DNA of 37,786 bases from Pseudomonas sp. PDM18 (GTDB lineage: Bacteria > Pseudomonadota > Gammaproteobacteria > Pseudomonadales > Pseudomonadaceae), in contig NZ_JACVBX010000023.1 in assembly GCF_014852585.1 (NCBI RefSeq), positions 1 through 37,786 of the forward strand, given 5' to 3'. The translations under genes were made by a program, and so were the position numbers. Of this stretch, positions 1 through 7,585 are shown piece by piece. Positions within the stretch are counted from its first letter, which is position 1; each line of letters begins with the position of its first letter. The notes under the pieces are model-generated. The model had not been told where the DNA came from. It saw only the letters and a list, made by a program, of their open reading frames with translations, and made no database searches.

Positions 1-431
1 TGGGCCAGCGCGCCAAGCTCGGCCTGGCGTTCAACGAAATGGTCCGCAGCGGCGAGCTGAAGGCACCCATCGTGATCGGCCGCGACCACCTCGACTCCGG
101 CTCGGTGTCCAGCCCGAACCGCGAGACCGAAGCCATGCAGGACGGCTCCGACGCCGTGTCCGACTGGCCGCTGCTCAACGCCCTGCTGAACACCGCCAGC
201 GGCGCCACCTGGGTTTCGCTGCACCACGGCGGCGGCGTGGGCATGGGCTTCTCGCAGCACTCGGGGATGGTGATCGTCTGCGACGGCACCGACGAAGCGG
301 CGGCGCGCATCGCACGCGTGCTGACCAACGACCCAGGCACCGGCGTGATGCGTCACGCCGACGCTGGCTACCAGATCGCCATCGACTGCGCGAAGGAGCA
401 GGGCCTGAACCTGCCGATGATCACCGGCTGA
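1..431 (+). CDS. hutU: Urocanate hydratase, C-terminal part (5' end outside the window)
   Basis: This is the last ~143 codons of urocanate hydratase, which adds water to urocanate to give imidazolonepropionate, the second step of histidine breakdown in the cytoplasm. The reading frame is open from base 3. The visible part has the family's conserved C-terminal signature: [19 protein letters not shown], then [20 protein letters not shown], then [16 protein letters not shown]. Full-length enzymes are about 557 residues, so roughly three quarters of the gene lies to the left. The TGA stop (429-431) overlaps the Shine-Dalgarno sequence of the next gene, which starts at 442. This suggests that the CoA-transferase, acyl-CoA dehydrogenase and perhaps the permease are co-transcribed with hut genes. 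Identification is firm. Confidence 0.97.
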   Translation, partial: GQRAKLGLAFNEMVRSGELKAPIVIGRDHLDSGSVSSPNRETEAMQDGSDAVSDWPLLNALLNTASGATWVSLHHGGGVGMGFSQHSGMVIVCDGTDEAAARIARVLTNDPGTGVMRHADAGYQIAIDCAKEQGLNLPMITG

Positions 432-441
432 GGGCCAAACC

Positions 442-1614
442 ATGAACAACGTGACTGAACTGCCGACTCCACAGCCGCTGATGGGCGTGCGCGTGCTGGA
501 CCTCAGCCGGGTACTGGCCGGGCCGCACTGCACCGCCATGCTCGCCGACCTCGGCGCCGAGGTGATCAAGTTCGAAGTGCCGGAACATGGCGACGACAGT
601 CGCCACCTCGGCCCGTTCAAGGATGGCGAGAGCATCTACTTCGGCCTGATCAACCGCGGCAAGCGCAGTGTCGAACTGGACTTCAAGGCGCCCGCGGACC
701 TGCAGCGCTTCTACCAGCTGGTGGCCGATGCCGATGTGGTGGTGGAGAACTTCCGCCCCGGCGTCACCCAGCGCCTGGGCATCGACTTCGACAGCCTCCG
801 CCAGCACAACCCGAAGCTGATCTACGCGAGCATCTCCGGCTTCGGCCAGAACGGCCCGCTGTCGCGCCGCCCGGCCTACGACATCGTCGCCCAGGCGATG
901 TCCGGGCTGATGAGCGTCAGCGGCTTCCCCGAAACCGGGCCGACCCGCAGCGGCGAGGCGCTGGGTGACTTGTGCGCCGGCGTTTATGCAGCCTGGGCAA
1001 TCAGCAGCGCGCTGTTCGCCCGCGAGCACCAGGGCAGCAGCGCGCAGTACATCGATGTCGCCATGTTCGACGTGCTGGTCAGCCTGCAGATGACCGGCCT
1101 CTCCAACCTGTTCGCCCACGGCCGCGCGCCGGGGCTGGTGGGCAACCGCCACCCGGTGTCCACGCCGTTCGATACCTACCGCGCCGCCGATGGCCTGGTG
1201 GTGATCGCGGTAGCCAGCGACAAGCTGTTCCGACGCTTCTGCGAAAGCATTGGCCGCGCCGAACTGGCGCTTGATCCGCGCTTCGCCGATGACCCCTCGC
1301 GCACCCGCAACGAACAGGCCTTGCGCGCCGAGATCGAGCGCTGGACCGGTGCGCGCAGCGTCGAGCAGGCCTGCGACCTGCTGCTCGATGCCGGTGTCCC
1401 GGCGTCGCCGGTGTGGAACCTCGCGGAGGCCACCGGTAGCGAGCAGGCGCAGGTGCGCCAGTTGCTGGTACAGCCGGCCGACGGCCAGTCGCCGCTGGTG
1501 CCGCAACCTGTCTACTTCAACGGGCGCAAGCCCCATGCCGCCACGCGCGCGCCTCGCCTGGGCGAAGCCAATGCCGTGTTCGGCCTCGATAACCGTGCTG
1601 GAGCTGTCCAATGA
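442..1614 (+). CDS. Class III (CaiB/BaiF family) CoA-transferase
   Basis: A 390-residue family III CoA-transferase, which moves CoA between carboxylic acids in the cytoplasm. Sequence support: the N-terminal GVRVLDLSRVLAGPHCTAML block with LADLGAEVIKFE (residues ~15-45), the RGKRSVELDFK block (~72-82), VVENFRPGV (~100-108), YASISGFGQNGP (~128-139) and the GEALGDLCAGVYAA segment. In that last segment Asp176 sits where the family's catalytic aspartate is expected. Length fits the family (380-410). Start chosen at ATG 442 with GAGGG at 430-434. The stop overlaps the start of the acyl-CoA dehydrogenase by 4 bp (ATGA), the usual sign of translational coupling. The CoA-transferase plus acyl-CoA dehydrogenase pair mirrors CaiB/CaiA of carnitine metabolism. 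The substrate is unknown. Because hutU is directly upstream, an imidazole acid such as imidazolepropionate is an attractive inference (see findings). Confidence 0.9.
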   Translation: MNNVTELPTPQPLMGVRVLDLSRVLAGPHCTAMLADLGAEVIKFEVPEHGDDSRHLGPFKDGESIYFGLINRGKRSVELDFKAPADLQRFYQLVADADVVVENFRPGVTQRLGIDFDSLRQHNPKLIYASISGFGQNGPLSRRPAYDIVAQAMSGLMSVSGFPETGPTRSGEALGDLCAGVYAAWAISSALFAREHQGSSAQYIDVAMFDVLVSLQMTGLSNLFAHGRAPGLVGNRHPVSTPFDTYRAADGLVVIAVASDKLFRRFCESIGRAELALDPRFADDPSRTRNEQALRAEIERWTGARSVEQACDLLLDAGVPASPVWNLAEATGSEQAQVRQLLVQPADGQSPLVPQPVYFNGRKPHAATRAPRLGEANAVFGLDNRAGAVQ

Positions 1615-2756
1615 ACTTTGCAATCGACGCCACCGAACTGGCCATCGTCGACTCGGCCGAGCGCGTCTGCCGCGATGTGCTGGTCGCCAACGCGCAACGC
1701 TACGACGAAGAAGAGAGCTTCTGCGCCGAAAGCCTGCAGGCCCTTGGCGAACTGGGCTTCATGGGCATCAACCTGCCGGAGAACTATGGAGGCTTCGGCA
1801 TCGGCAGCCTCGCCATGAGCCGGGTGGTCGAAGCGGTGTCCGCCGCCTGCGCCTCCACCGCCTCGGCACTCACCGCGCACTTCCTCGCCACCGACTCGAT
1901 CCTCATCGGCGGCAGCGAAGAACAACGCCAGGAATGGCTGCCGCGCTGCGCATCGGGCGAGCTGCTGGGCGCCTTCGGCCTGACCGAGCCGGCGGCCGGC
2001 TCCAACCCGGCGGACATGCGTACCCGCGCCGTGCGTGAAGAAGGCGGCTGGCGTATCCGTGGCAGCAAGCACTACATCACCAACGCCCGCGAAGCCGACT
2101 TCATCGTGCTCTATGCCAAGACCGATCCTGAGGCTGGCGCCCGTGGCATCAGCGCTTTCATGATTCCCAAGGGCACCGCCGGCGTCACCTTCGCCAACCC
2201 GGAAAAGACCATGGGCCTGCGCGGCAGCACCATCTACGAGCTGGCCTTGGATTGCTGGCTGCCCGCCGAAGCGCTGCTGGGCGAGGAAAACCAGGGCTTC
2301 CGCACCGCCATGGAAGTCCTCGACCGTGGCCGTGTTGAGGTTGCCGCCATGTCCTTAGGGATCGCCCGCGCAGCGATGGAGTACGCGCTGAAGTGGGTGG
2401 ACGAACGGCAGATCGGGCCCAAGCCGCTGTCGGCCTACCAGGGCACCCAGTGGCGCATCGCCGACATGCACGCGCAGTTCGAAGCGGCGCGCCTGTTGAC
2501 CATGCAGGCGGCGGCGCGGCGCGACAGCGGCGAGCGCTTCAGCCTCGAGTCGGCCACCGCCAAGCTGTTCGCCGCCGAGGCCTGCGGCTTCATCACCGAT
2601 GCCGCGCTGCAACTGCACGGCGGCTACGGCTATATCCGCGACCTGCCGCTGGAGCGCTTCGTGCGCGACGCGCGGATCCTGCGGATCTTCGAGGGAACCT
2701 CCGAGGTGCAGAAGATCATCATCTCCCGCGCCGTGCTGGATGCCGCCCGCCATTGA
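1611..2756 (+). CDS. Acyl-CoA dehydrogenase family protein
   Basis: A 381-residue FAD-dependent acyl-CoA dehydrogenase, expected to introduce an alpha,beta double bond into an acyl-CoA and pass electrons to ETF. Seen in the sequence: FGLTEPAAGSNPADM (substrate/flavin loop), RGSKHYITNA, and the C-terminal LQLHGGYGYIRDLPLER followed by FEGTSEVQKIIISR. Glu361 of the EGT motif is the likely catalytic base. Length and domain order (helical N-terminus, beta middle, helical C-terminus) are normal for short-chain or butyryl-type members. Start ATG 1611 overlaps the CoA-transferase stop, with GGAG at 1600-1603. It does not look like glutaryl-CoA dehydrogenase, whose usual LTEPDHGSDPGSM motif is absent. 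Partner CoA-transferase and hutU context suggest it works on a CoA ester made by the preceding gene. The substrate is not readable from sequence. Confidence 0.92.
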   Translation: MNFAIDATELAIVDSAERVCRDVLVANAQRYDEEESFCAESLQALGELGFMGINLPENYGGFGIGSLAMSRVVEAVSAACASTASALTAHFLATDSILIGGSEEQRQEWLPRCASGELLGAFGLTEPAAGSNPADMRTRAVREEGGWRIRGSKHYITNAREADFIVLYAKTDPEAGARGISAFMIPKGTAGVTFANPEKTMGLRGSTIYELALDCWLPAEALLGEENQGFRTAMEVLDRGRVEVAAMSLGIARAAMEYALKWVDERQIGPKPLSAYQGTQWRIADMHAQFEAARLLTMQAAARRDSGERFSLESATAKLFAAEACGFITDAALQLHGGYGYIRDLPLERFVRDARILRIFEGTSEVQKIIISRAVLDAARH

Positions 2757-2766
2757 CGGCAGGTAC

Positions 2767-2789
2767 GGGGCGGCCGCGCGGGCCGCCCC
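2767..2789 (+). terminator. GC-rich hairpin between acyl-CoA dehydrogenase and permease
   Basis: A perfect 9-bp stem (GGGGCGGCC / GGCCGCCCC) around a 5-base loop sits 10 bases after the dehydrogenase stop. No T-run follows, so it may be an attenuator, an mRNA-stabilising hairpin or a weak terminator rather than a full stop. It leaves open whether the permease belongs to the same transcript. Confidence 0.5.
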
Positions 2790-2862
2790 GGCGAATCAGG
2801 AAACGCTGTGCATAACAACAACCGCGCGCCGGGTGTCCGGTCGTGCGCGAGGAGAAAGCCCC

Positions 2863-4266
2863 ATGGCTGGTAAGTCCCTGATCGAAACTCGCTCCATCGA
2901 TTACATACCCGAGGCCGAGCGGCATGGCCGATTGTTCAGTCAGTTCACCCTGTGGTTCGGCTGCAACCTGCAGATCACCGCGATCGTCACCGGCGCCCTG
3001 GCCGTGGTGCTGGGCGGCGACGTGTTCTGGTCGCTGATCGGCCTGTTCATCGGCCAGGTCTTCGGTGGCGTGGTAATGGCTCTGCACGGCGCGCAGGGGC
3101 CCAAGTTGGGCCTGCCGCAGATGATCTCCAGCCGCGTGCAGTTCGGCGTGTTTGGCGCGGTCATTCCGCTGGTGCTGGTGTGCGTGATGTATGTCGGCTT
3201 CAACGCCACCGGCACGGTGCTCGCCGGCCAGGCCATCGGCCAGTTGGCCCACGTCAGCGATACGCTGGGCATCCTGCTGTTCGCGGCGGTCATCGTCGTG
3301 GTGACGGTGTGCGGCTACCAGGTGATCCATCTGCTGGGCAAGGCCGCCAGCGTGCTGGGTATCGTCGCTTTCGCCTACCTGTTCGTGCGCCTGCTGTCGG
3401 TCAACGACATTGGCGTGCTGCTGGAGAACCGCCACTTCGCCTGGAATACCTTCCTGCTCGCGGTTTCCCTTGCAGCCTCCTGGCAGATTGCCTTCGGGCC
3501 CTACGTGGCGGACTACTCGCGCTACCTGCCCAGCCGCACCTCGTCGCGCAAGACGTTCCTCGCCGTGGGCCTGGGCTCGGTGATCGGTTCGCAGACATCG
3601 ATGGTGCTCGGTGTGTTCGCCGCGGCACTGGCCGGCAAGGCTTTCTCCGGCCAGCCGGTGGCCTACGTGGTCGGGCTGGGGGCAAGCGGCATGATGGCGG
3701 CTGCGCTGTTCTTCAGCGTGGCGTTCGGCAAGGTCACCATCGCCACGCTGAACGCCTATGGCAGCTTCATGTGCATCGCCACCATCATCAGCGGCTTCCG
3801 CGGCCATCTTGAAGTGTCGCGCCTGCAGCGTCTGCTGTTCGTGCTGCTGATCGTCGGCCTGTCCACCGGCCTGGCGCTGGCGGGGCAGCACTCTTTCCTG
3901 GCCGCGTTCAAGTCCTTCCTGCTGTTCCTGCTGGCGTTCTTCACCCCATGGAGCGCGATCAACCTGGTGGACTACTACTGCATCACGCGTGAGCGCTACG
4001 ACATTCCGGCACTGTCCGATCCCGATGGCCGCTATGGTCGCTGGAACTGGACCGGCATCGGCGTCTACTGCTTCGGTGTTCTGGTGCAGATGCCCTTCAT
4101 CGACAGCGGTTTCTACACCGGCCCGCTGGTGGAAGTGCTCGGTGGCGTGGACATCTCCTGGTTGATCGGGCTGTTGCTGCCGGCGCTGGCATACTACCTG
4201 CTGGCGAGAAATGACCCGCGGCACGTGCCGGCCGCCATCGTGTTGCCCGGATCGTCCACCACCTGA
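2863..4266 (+). CDS. NCS1-family (cytosine/purine/imidazole-type) permease
   Basis: A 467-residue inner-membrane permease of the nucleobase:cation symporter-1 family (CodB type) with about 12 hydrophobic segments. The N-terminal SIDYIPEAERHGR motif, the FGGVVMALHGAQGPKLGLPQ segment and SWQIAFGPYVADYSRYLP are family hallmarks. The frame is open upstream to 2599, but the start was set at ATG 2863 because GAGGAGA (2849-2855) lies at good spacing and the homologous N-terminus begins there. The window's second NCS1 permease (36119-37516) begins the same way. It follows the hutU/CoA-transferase/dehydrogenase genes after a 106-bp gap that contains a hairpin. NCS1 proteins carry small N-heterocycles (cytosine, allantoin, hydantoins), and hut loci often contain a permease, so urocanate or a related imidazole acid is a reasonable guess. 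That substrate is inference only. Confidence 0.9.
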   Translation: MAGKSLIETRSIDYIPEAERHGRLFSQFTLWFGCNLQITAIVTGALAVVLGGDVFWSLIGLFIGQVFGGVVMALHGAQGPKLGLPQMISSRVQFGVFGAVIPLVLVCVMYVGFNATGTVLAGQAIGQLAHVSDTLGILLFAAVIVVVTVCGYQVIHLLGKAASVLGIVAFAYLFVRLLSVNDIGVLLENRHFAWNTFLLAVSLAASWQIAFGPYVADYSRYLPSRTSSRKTFLAVGLGSVIGSQTSMVLGVFAAALAGKAFSGQPVAYVVGLGASGMMAAALFFSVAFGKVTIATLNAYGSFMCIATIISGFRGHLEVSRLQRLLFVLLIVGLSTGLALAGQHSFLAAFKSFLLFLLAFFTPWSAINLVDYYCITRERYDIPALSDPDGRYGRWNWTGIGVYCFGVLVQMPFIDSGFYTGPLVEVLGGVDISWLIGLLLPALAYYLLARNDPRHVPAAIVLPGSSTT

Positions 4267-4272
4267 TGGGTT

Positions 4273-4300
4273 GCGGCCGGGAGGCGGAACTCCCGGCCGC
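4273..4300. terminator. Convergent bidirectional terminator
   Basis: A perfect 11-bp stem (GCGGCCGGGAG / CTCCCGGCCGC) with a 6-base loop lies between the stop of the plus-strand permease and the stop of the minus-strand operon at 4304. Its position between converging genes supports a shared terminator, although neither side has a strong T-run. Confidence 0.65.
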
Positions 4301-4303
4301 CGT

Positions 4304-4624
4304 TCAGCTGCCTTTGATCTCGCTCGGCTCGACCTCGACCATATAGCCTGGCCCGACGTCGAAGAGGATGTAGAAGTCCCCGCTTGGCCGCTTGAAGGTC
4401 AGGCTGGAGTCTGCACCCAGCTTGCCGGGGATCAGCACCTGGTTGTCGGCGCTCATCACGTCCAGGGTCACGCCCGGCGCGGCGCTTCCGTCGCTGAAGC
4501 CGCCGACGCAGCGGATGGTCTGCGCATCCAGTGCTGTGCATTCGCAGTAGGGCGCGTGGGCCTGGGCGCTGGCGCTGGCGGTCAGTCCGAGCAGCACGGC
4601 GCTGTACTTGAGGATCGCTTTCAT
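4304..4624 (-). CDS. Small secreted Cys/His protein, last gene of PepSY operon
   Basis: A 106-residue protein with a clear Sec signal peptide (MKAILKYSAVLLGLTASASAQA). Cleavage at AQA would give a mature N-terminus HAPYCECTA, with His first, a CxC pair (Cys27, Cys29) and a third Cys at 37. The rest looks like a small beta-sandwich (GVTLDVMSADNQVLIPGK, then PSGDFYILFDVGPGYMVEVEP). Start ATG 4624 overlaps the upstream gene's stop (ATGA), so it is translationally coupled to the PepSY and CxxC proteins. I do not recognise the family by name. The place in the operon recalls the small third gene (fpvJ) of the P. aeruginosa fpvGHJK iron-release cluster. A periplasmic metal- or redox-handling role is inferred from the Cys/His residues and neighbours. 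A longer open frame to 4732 has no start support. Confidence 0.8.
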   Translation of the reverse strand: MKAILKYSAVLLGLTASASAQAHAPYCECTALDAQTIRCVGGFSDGSAAPGVTLDVMSADNQVLIPGKLGADSSLTFKRPSGDFYILFDVGPGYMVEVEPSEIKGS

Positions 4625-5145
4625 CGGTTGCTCCGGGTCTTTTCCAGCCAGGCCACCAGCGAGGGCGAGGCCTTGTCCAAGGGAATCTGCGTCTGGTACA
4701 CGGCGCCGTCCCAGCCTTCCACGGTCAGCCACAGCTCATCGGCCGGGGTGACGCGGGCCGGGATGGTGACTTCGGCGAACTGCTGATGGCGCGCACCGGC
4801 GAACAGGCCGCCGCCCGCACGCAGGCTGCGGGGCTGGCCGATGCGCAGATAGGCTGCTTTCACCTGTGGATAACAGCTGTCGCAGAAGGCCAGGGTGAAG
4901 GCCTTGACGAAGCCGGCGCGACCTTCGTCCTCCGGTTCACCGACTTCCCACTCGGCCATGCGTGCGGTCCACGGGCCTACCTGAACGGCGCCGATATCGC
5001 GCTCGCCCAGCCCGCGAAGGCCTCGGTCGAGCTTTGCCTCGTGGAAGTAGTGCGGCATGAAGCCCAGGGGAATCAGCACCAGCACGGCGCTGAGGTGGAA
5101 ACGCCAGCGCAGCCATTGGCGGCGCAGTTTGCTGTCGCCGCTCAT
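4621..5145 (-). CDS. Membrane-anchored hypothetical protein with CxxC motif
   Basis: A 174-residue protein with one N-terminal membrane segment (residues ~17-32, HLSAVLVLIPLGFMPHYF) and a soluble, presumably periplasmic remainder. It contains a CDSC (CxxC) motif at residues 88-91, which could be a redox or metal site. Its start (ATG 5145) overlaps the PepSY gene's stop and its stop overlaps the next start, both by 4 bp, so the three genes form one tightly coupled operon. The layout (PepSY reductase, ~170-residue membrane partner, ~106-residue secreted protein) resembles fpvG-fpvH-fpvJ of P. aeruginosa, where FpvG and FpvH assist iron release from pyoverdine. That match is by gene order and size from memory, not by alignment. 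No enzymatic domain is recognisable. Confidence 0.8.
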   Translation of the reverse strand: MSGDSKLRRQWLRWRFHLSAVLVLIPLGFMPHYFHEAKLDRGLRGLGERDIGAVQVGPWTARMAEWEVGEPEDEGRAGFVKAFTLAFCDSCYPQVKAAYLRIGQPRSLRAGGGLFAGARHQQFAEVTIPARVTPADELWLTVEGWDGAVYQTQIPLDKASPSLVAWLEKTRSNR

Positions 5146-6326
5146 CGGCTGGCCTCCGGGATGGCTGCGACGCTGATTCGCTCGCGGGCCTTCTGCTTCT
5201 TCAGTTCCTTGGCGGTGGCGATCAGGGTGCGCTTGCTCCAGATCATCAGGCCGCTGAGCACCATCATGCTGAGGATCAGGCCGAACACGAACCAGATCAG
5301 CTTGACCCACACGCCGCCGAAGTCGCCGGTGTGCAGCGGGCGCATGGACTCGGTAACGAACTCGAGGCCCGAGCGGTCGGCCAGCAGGCGGGTCGAGGCC
5401 ACGCTGCCGTCGTAGGGGTTCACCTGGGCGCTTTCGGACATCAGCGGGTACCAGGCCTTGCCGAAGATCGTCACCGGGTCGTAGGCGCTGGTGGGCAGGC
5501 GGAAGAAGTTCGGCTCAAAGCCCGGAATGCGCTGCTGGGCAGCCAGCACGGCGGCGTCCAGGCCGATGCGCGGCGGCGCGGCGCCGTTCTCGCCCAGTGG
5601 AATGCTGTCGCGCTGGATGATGGTCGGCACGCCCTCGCTGGAGAGGGAGATGCTGTTGTCGTAGAGCACCGCCTGGATCAGGAACCAGATGCCGGTGATG
5701 GAGATCACCGCGATGAACCAGATCGACCAGAGGCCCATCAGCCGGTGCATGTCGCCCCAGAAGATCCGCGCGCCCTGGCGCAGGCGCAGGGTCGGCTTGA
5801 GGAAGCCGCGCCAGAAGCGCTTGTAGACCACCAGGCCGGTGACCAGCGAAGCCAGCATCGGCAGGCCGAGCAGCGACACCAGGTACCAGCCCCAACTGTA
5901 GCCGTGGTTGAACGGCACCAGCCACCAGCCGTGCAGGGCGCGGGTGAACTGACGGAAGTCGAACAGCGGCATCTTGCCCTGGATGACCCCGGTGTAGGGA
6001 TTCACGTAGAGCATGGCGGTTGCGCTGTCCGGATAGGTGACGCTGACCCGCAGCGCGAAATGCCTTTCGCTGGGGGCGCTGATCATGCGCACGGCGGCCT
6101 GCGGTTGCTGCCGGAGCATGGCCGCGAGTACCTGGTCGTAGCCCAGGCGCTGGGCGTCACCGTCTGGCGGGTTGGCACGCACGGCCGGGTCGGTGAGCCA
6201 GACGATCTCCTGGCTCACTGTGGCCAGGGTGCCGGTTATGCACACCAGGAACACGAAGAACCAGATCGGCAGGGCCAGCCAGCTGTGGACCAGGAACCAG
6301 AGCCTGGAGCGGGATTTCTTTGACAT
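5142..6326 (-). CDS. PepSY-associated TM helix protein (FpvG/PiuB-type putative iron reductase)
   Basis: A 394-residue inner-membrane protein of the PepSY_TM family. Four hydrophobic segments are visible: HSWLALPIWFFVFLVCITGT near the N-terminus, YLVSLLGLPMLASLVTGLVV, LWSIWFIAVISITGIWFLIQ, and WFVFGLILSMMVLSGLMIW near the C-terminus. Periplasmic PepSY regions lie between the first two and last two segments. Histidines at membrane edges (VHSWL, LHGWWL, MHRLMG, LHTGDFG) are typical of this family and could bind haem. Family members take part in reductive release of iron from siderophores. It is the first gene of a coupled three-gene operon and is divergent from a DUF4198-like protein and a Fur-like protein. 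Start ATG 6326 encodes MSKKSRSRLWFLVHSW. The exact metal or siderophore is unknown, and no TonB-dependent receptor is in view. Confidence 0.88.
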   Translation of the reverse strand: MSKKSRSRLWFLVHSWLALPIWFFVFLVCITGTLATVSQEIVWLTDPAVRANPPDGDAQRLGYDQVLAAMLRQQPQAAVRMISAPSERHFALRVSVTYPDSATAMLYVNPYTGVIQGKMPLFDFRQFTRALHGWWLVPFNHGYSWGWYLVSLLGLPMLASLVTGLVVYKRFWRGFLKPTLRLRQGARIFWGDMHRLMGLWSIWFIAVISITGIWFLIQAVLYDNSISLSSEGVPTIIQRDSIPLGENGAAPPRIGLDAAVLAAQQRIPGFEPNFFRLPTSAYDPVTIFGKAWYPLMSESAQVNPYDGSVASTRLLADRSGLEFVTESMRPLHTGDFGGVWVKLIWFVFGLILSMMVLSGLMIWSKRTLIATAKELKKQKARERISVAAIPEASR

Positions 6327-6631
6327 GGGGAATCACTGCCACGCAAAAGGGGACAAAGGAAAAGGCCCCCCGCCGGACTGGGCCGACGAGGCGCGAAGAC
6401 ACCAAAGGAGCTGCGGTGTTCTAGATGTAAGGACGGATGAGATCGAAAAACCGGCCATGTGCAGTTGCAAACAAATGTTTCGGAAGGTTTTTCCCGGTCT
6501 TTTCCATTTCCTTACACATTTTCGGTGCGTGTTTTTCGCGGCTCATCCGTCTTGTTATGTGAAAGCGATCGATTCGCAACGGATGCGAACGACGTTTCTT
6601 TCCAGTAGCGCCCAGACAGGAGAATCCCCTC
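6327..6631. promoter_or_regulatory. Divergent promoter region of the PepSY and DUF4198 operons
   Basis: This 305-bp gap separates two divergent operons and is clearly more AT-rich than its surroundings from about 6420 to 6610, as expected for promoters. I see no good match to the 19-bp Fur box. One perfect inverted repeat (6573-6589) is listed separately. No gene was found here. Confidence 0.55.
6573..6589. promoter_or_regulatory. Inverted repeat, candidate operator
   Basis: TTCGCA-ACGGA-TGCGAA is a perfect 6-bp inverted repeat with a 5-base spacer, 43 bases upstream of the DUF4198-like gene. It is a plausible binding site for a dimeric regulator, possibly the Fur-like protein encoded at 7249-7569. 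That link is inference. Confidence 0.45.
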
Positions 6632-7252
6632 ATGAACGTTTCCCTTCGCCAGCCCGTGCTGCTGGCTCTGGCCTTGAGCTGCGTGCCATTGGCCAACGCG
6701 GACTACCTGTGGCTGGAGCGCGGTGCAGGCCAGAGCGCGAAAAGCTATTTCAGCGAACTGCAGCCCGGAGAACACCTGCCGGTGGCCCAGTTGCAGGACC
6801 CCCACCTCGTGCTGGGCGAGGGCAAGACCGCAACGCTGAAGGTCGGGGTCGACTCTTTCGAGATCGGCAGCGCTCCGGCGGGCGACCTGCGCGTTGCCGC
6901 CCAGCGCGCCGAAGGCAGCACGCTGACCATCTATCAGGCACGCGAGGGGCGGACCGAAACCCGGGCGCAGAATGATCTTGAACTGGTGCCCACCACGCCC
7001 GGCGGCAATACCTTCGCCCTGCACTGGAAAGGCACCGTAGTGCCGGCCTCGCAGGTCAACGTGTACACCTCCGAGCAGTGGACCCGCAGCCTGAAACCGG
7101 CGGCGGACGGCACGGTGACCCTGATCACGCCGTTCCCGGCGCGCTATGTGCTGGAGGTTTCCGCACAGATCAATGGCGGCGCCAGCATCGAGGGCAAGCG
7201 CTATGACAGCGTGATCCATGTTTCCACACTGTCTTTCGAGGTGCGCAAATGA
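6632..7252 (+). CDS. DUF4198/NikM-like periplasmic protein
   Basis: A 206-residue protein with a Sec signal peptide (MNVSLRQPVLLALALSCVPLANA) and a mature start DYLWLERG that resembles the AHxxWLEP opening of DUF4198/NikM-like periplasmic proteins linked to nickel, cobalt or iron uptake. The usual histidine at that point is replaced by Asp, so metal binding may be altered or lost. The remainder is beta-rich, with a central NTFALHWKGTVVPASQVNVY strand region and a C-terminal RYVLEVSAQ...YDSVIHVSTLSFEV section. It is divergent from the PepSY operon, and its stop overlaps the start of the Fur-like gene (ATGA), so the two are coupled. A role in metal or siderophore handling is inferred from fold resemblance and context. 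Confidence 0.75.
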   Translation: MNVSLRQPVLLALALSCVPLANADYLWLERGAGQSAKSYFSELQPGEHLPVAQLQDPHLVLGEGKTATLKVGVDSFEIGSAPAGDLRVAAQRAEGSTLTIYQAREGRTETRAQNDLELVPTTPGGNTFALHWKGTVVPASQVNVYTSEQWTRSLKPAADGTVTLITPFPARYVLEVSAQINGGASIEGKRYDSVIHVSTLSFEVRK

Positions 7253-7569
7253 GAGCTGCGATGAAAGTCAGTACGCCAGTGCAGCCCCGTCTGCCGCGCC
7301 CGGCCCGGCAACTGCTGGAGCACGCCGGTCTGCGCAGCAGCCTGCCGCGGCTGAACATCCTCGATGCGCTGGTGATCTGCGGCAAGGCGACCGCGGTCGA
7401 GCTGCATGCCTATCTGGAGGAGCCGGGCCTGCCCATCTCCCTCAGCTGCGTCAGCCAGACCCTGCGCCGTCTGCACCTCTCCGGCCTGATCGAGCGCGAC
7501 ACGAACAAGCGCTACAGTCTGGCGGCGGGCGCTGTGGCCGCCATGGGAAAGTCCAACGAGGTGCACTGA
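7249..7569 (+). CDS. Fur-like winged-helix protein lacking the metal-binding dimerisation domain
   Basis: A 106-residue protein whose core (LLEHAGLRSSLPRLNILDAL, then ELHAYLEE, PISLSCVSQTLRRLHLSGLI, ERDTNKRYSL) lines up with the DNA-binding half of Fur, compared from memory with E. coli LKKAGLKVTLPRLKILEVL...IGLATVYRVLNQFDDAGIV. It stops where Fur's C-terminal dimerisation domain would begin. There is no His-rich stretch, no CxxC and no acidic metal ligands. The ATG at 7249 overlaps the preceding stop; a second in-frame ATG at 7261 is also possible. Gene order suggests it regulates the DUF4198/PepSY locus, perhaps at the inverted repeat 6573-6589. No frameshift remnant of a C-terminal domain is seen in the 200 bp downstream, so it appears to be a genuine short protein. 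Confidence 0.82.
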   Translation: MRAAMKVSTPVQPRLPRPARQLLEHAGLRSSLPRLNILDALVICGKATAVELHAYLEEPGLPISLSCVSQTLRRLHLSGLIERDTNKRYSLAAGAVAAMGKSNEVH

Positions 7570-7585
7570 CAGCGGCGAATCTCCC

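Noticed and set aside
442..2756. Glutaryl-CoA dehydrogenase plus glutarate CoA-transferase (gcdH/gcdG) as identity of the pair
   Set aside because: The dehydrogenase lacks the LTEPDHGSDPGSM motif typical of GcdH and looks like a butyryl-type enzyme; the hutU linkage also does not fit.
6421..6610. Fur box in the divergent PepSY promoter region
   Set aside because: The region is AT-rich, but no stretch matches the 19-bp Fur consensus well enough to claim.
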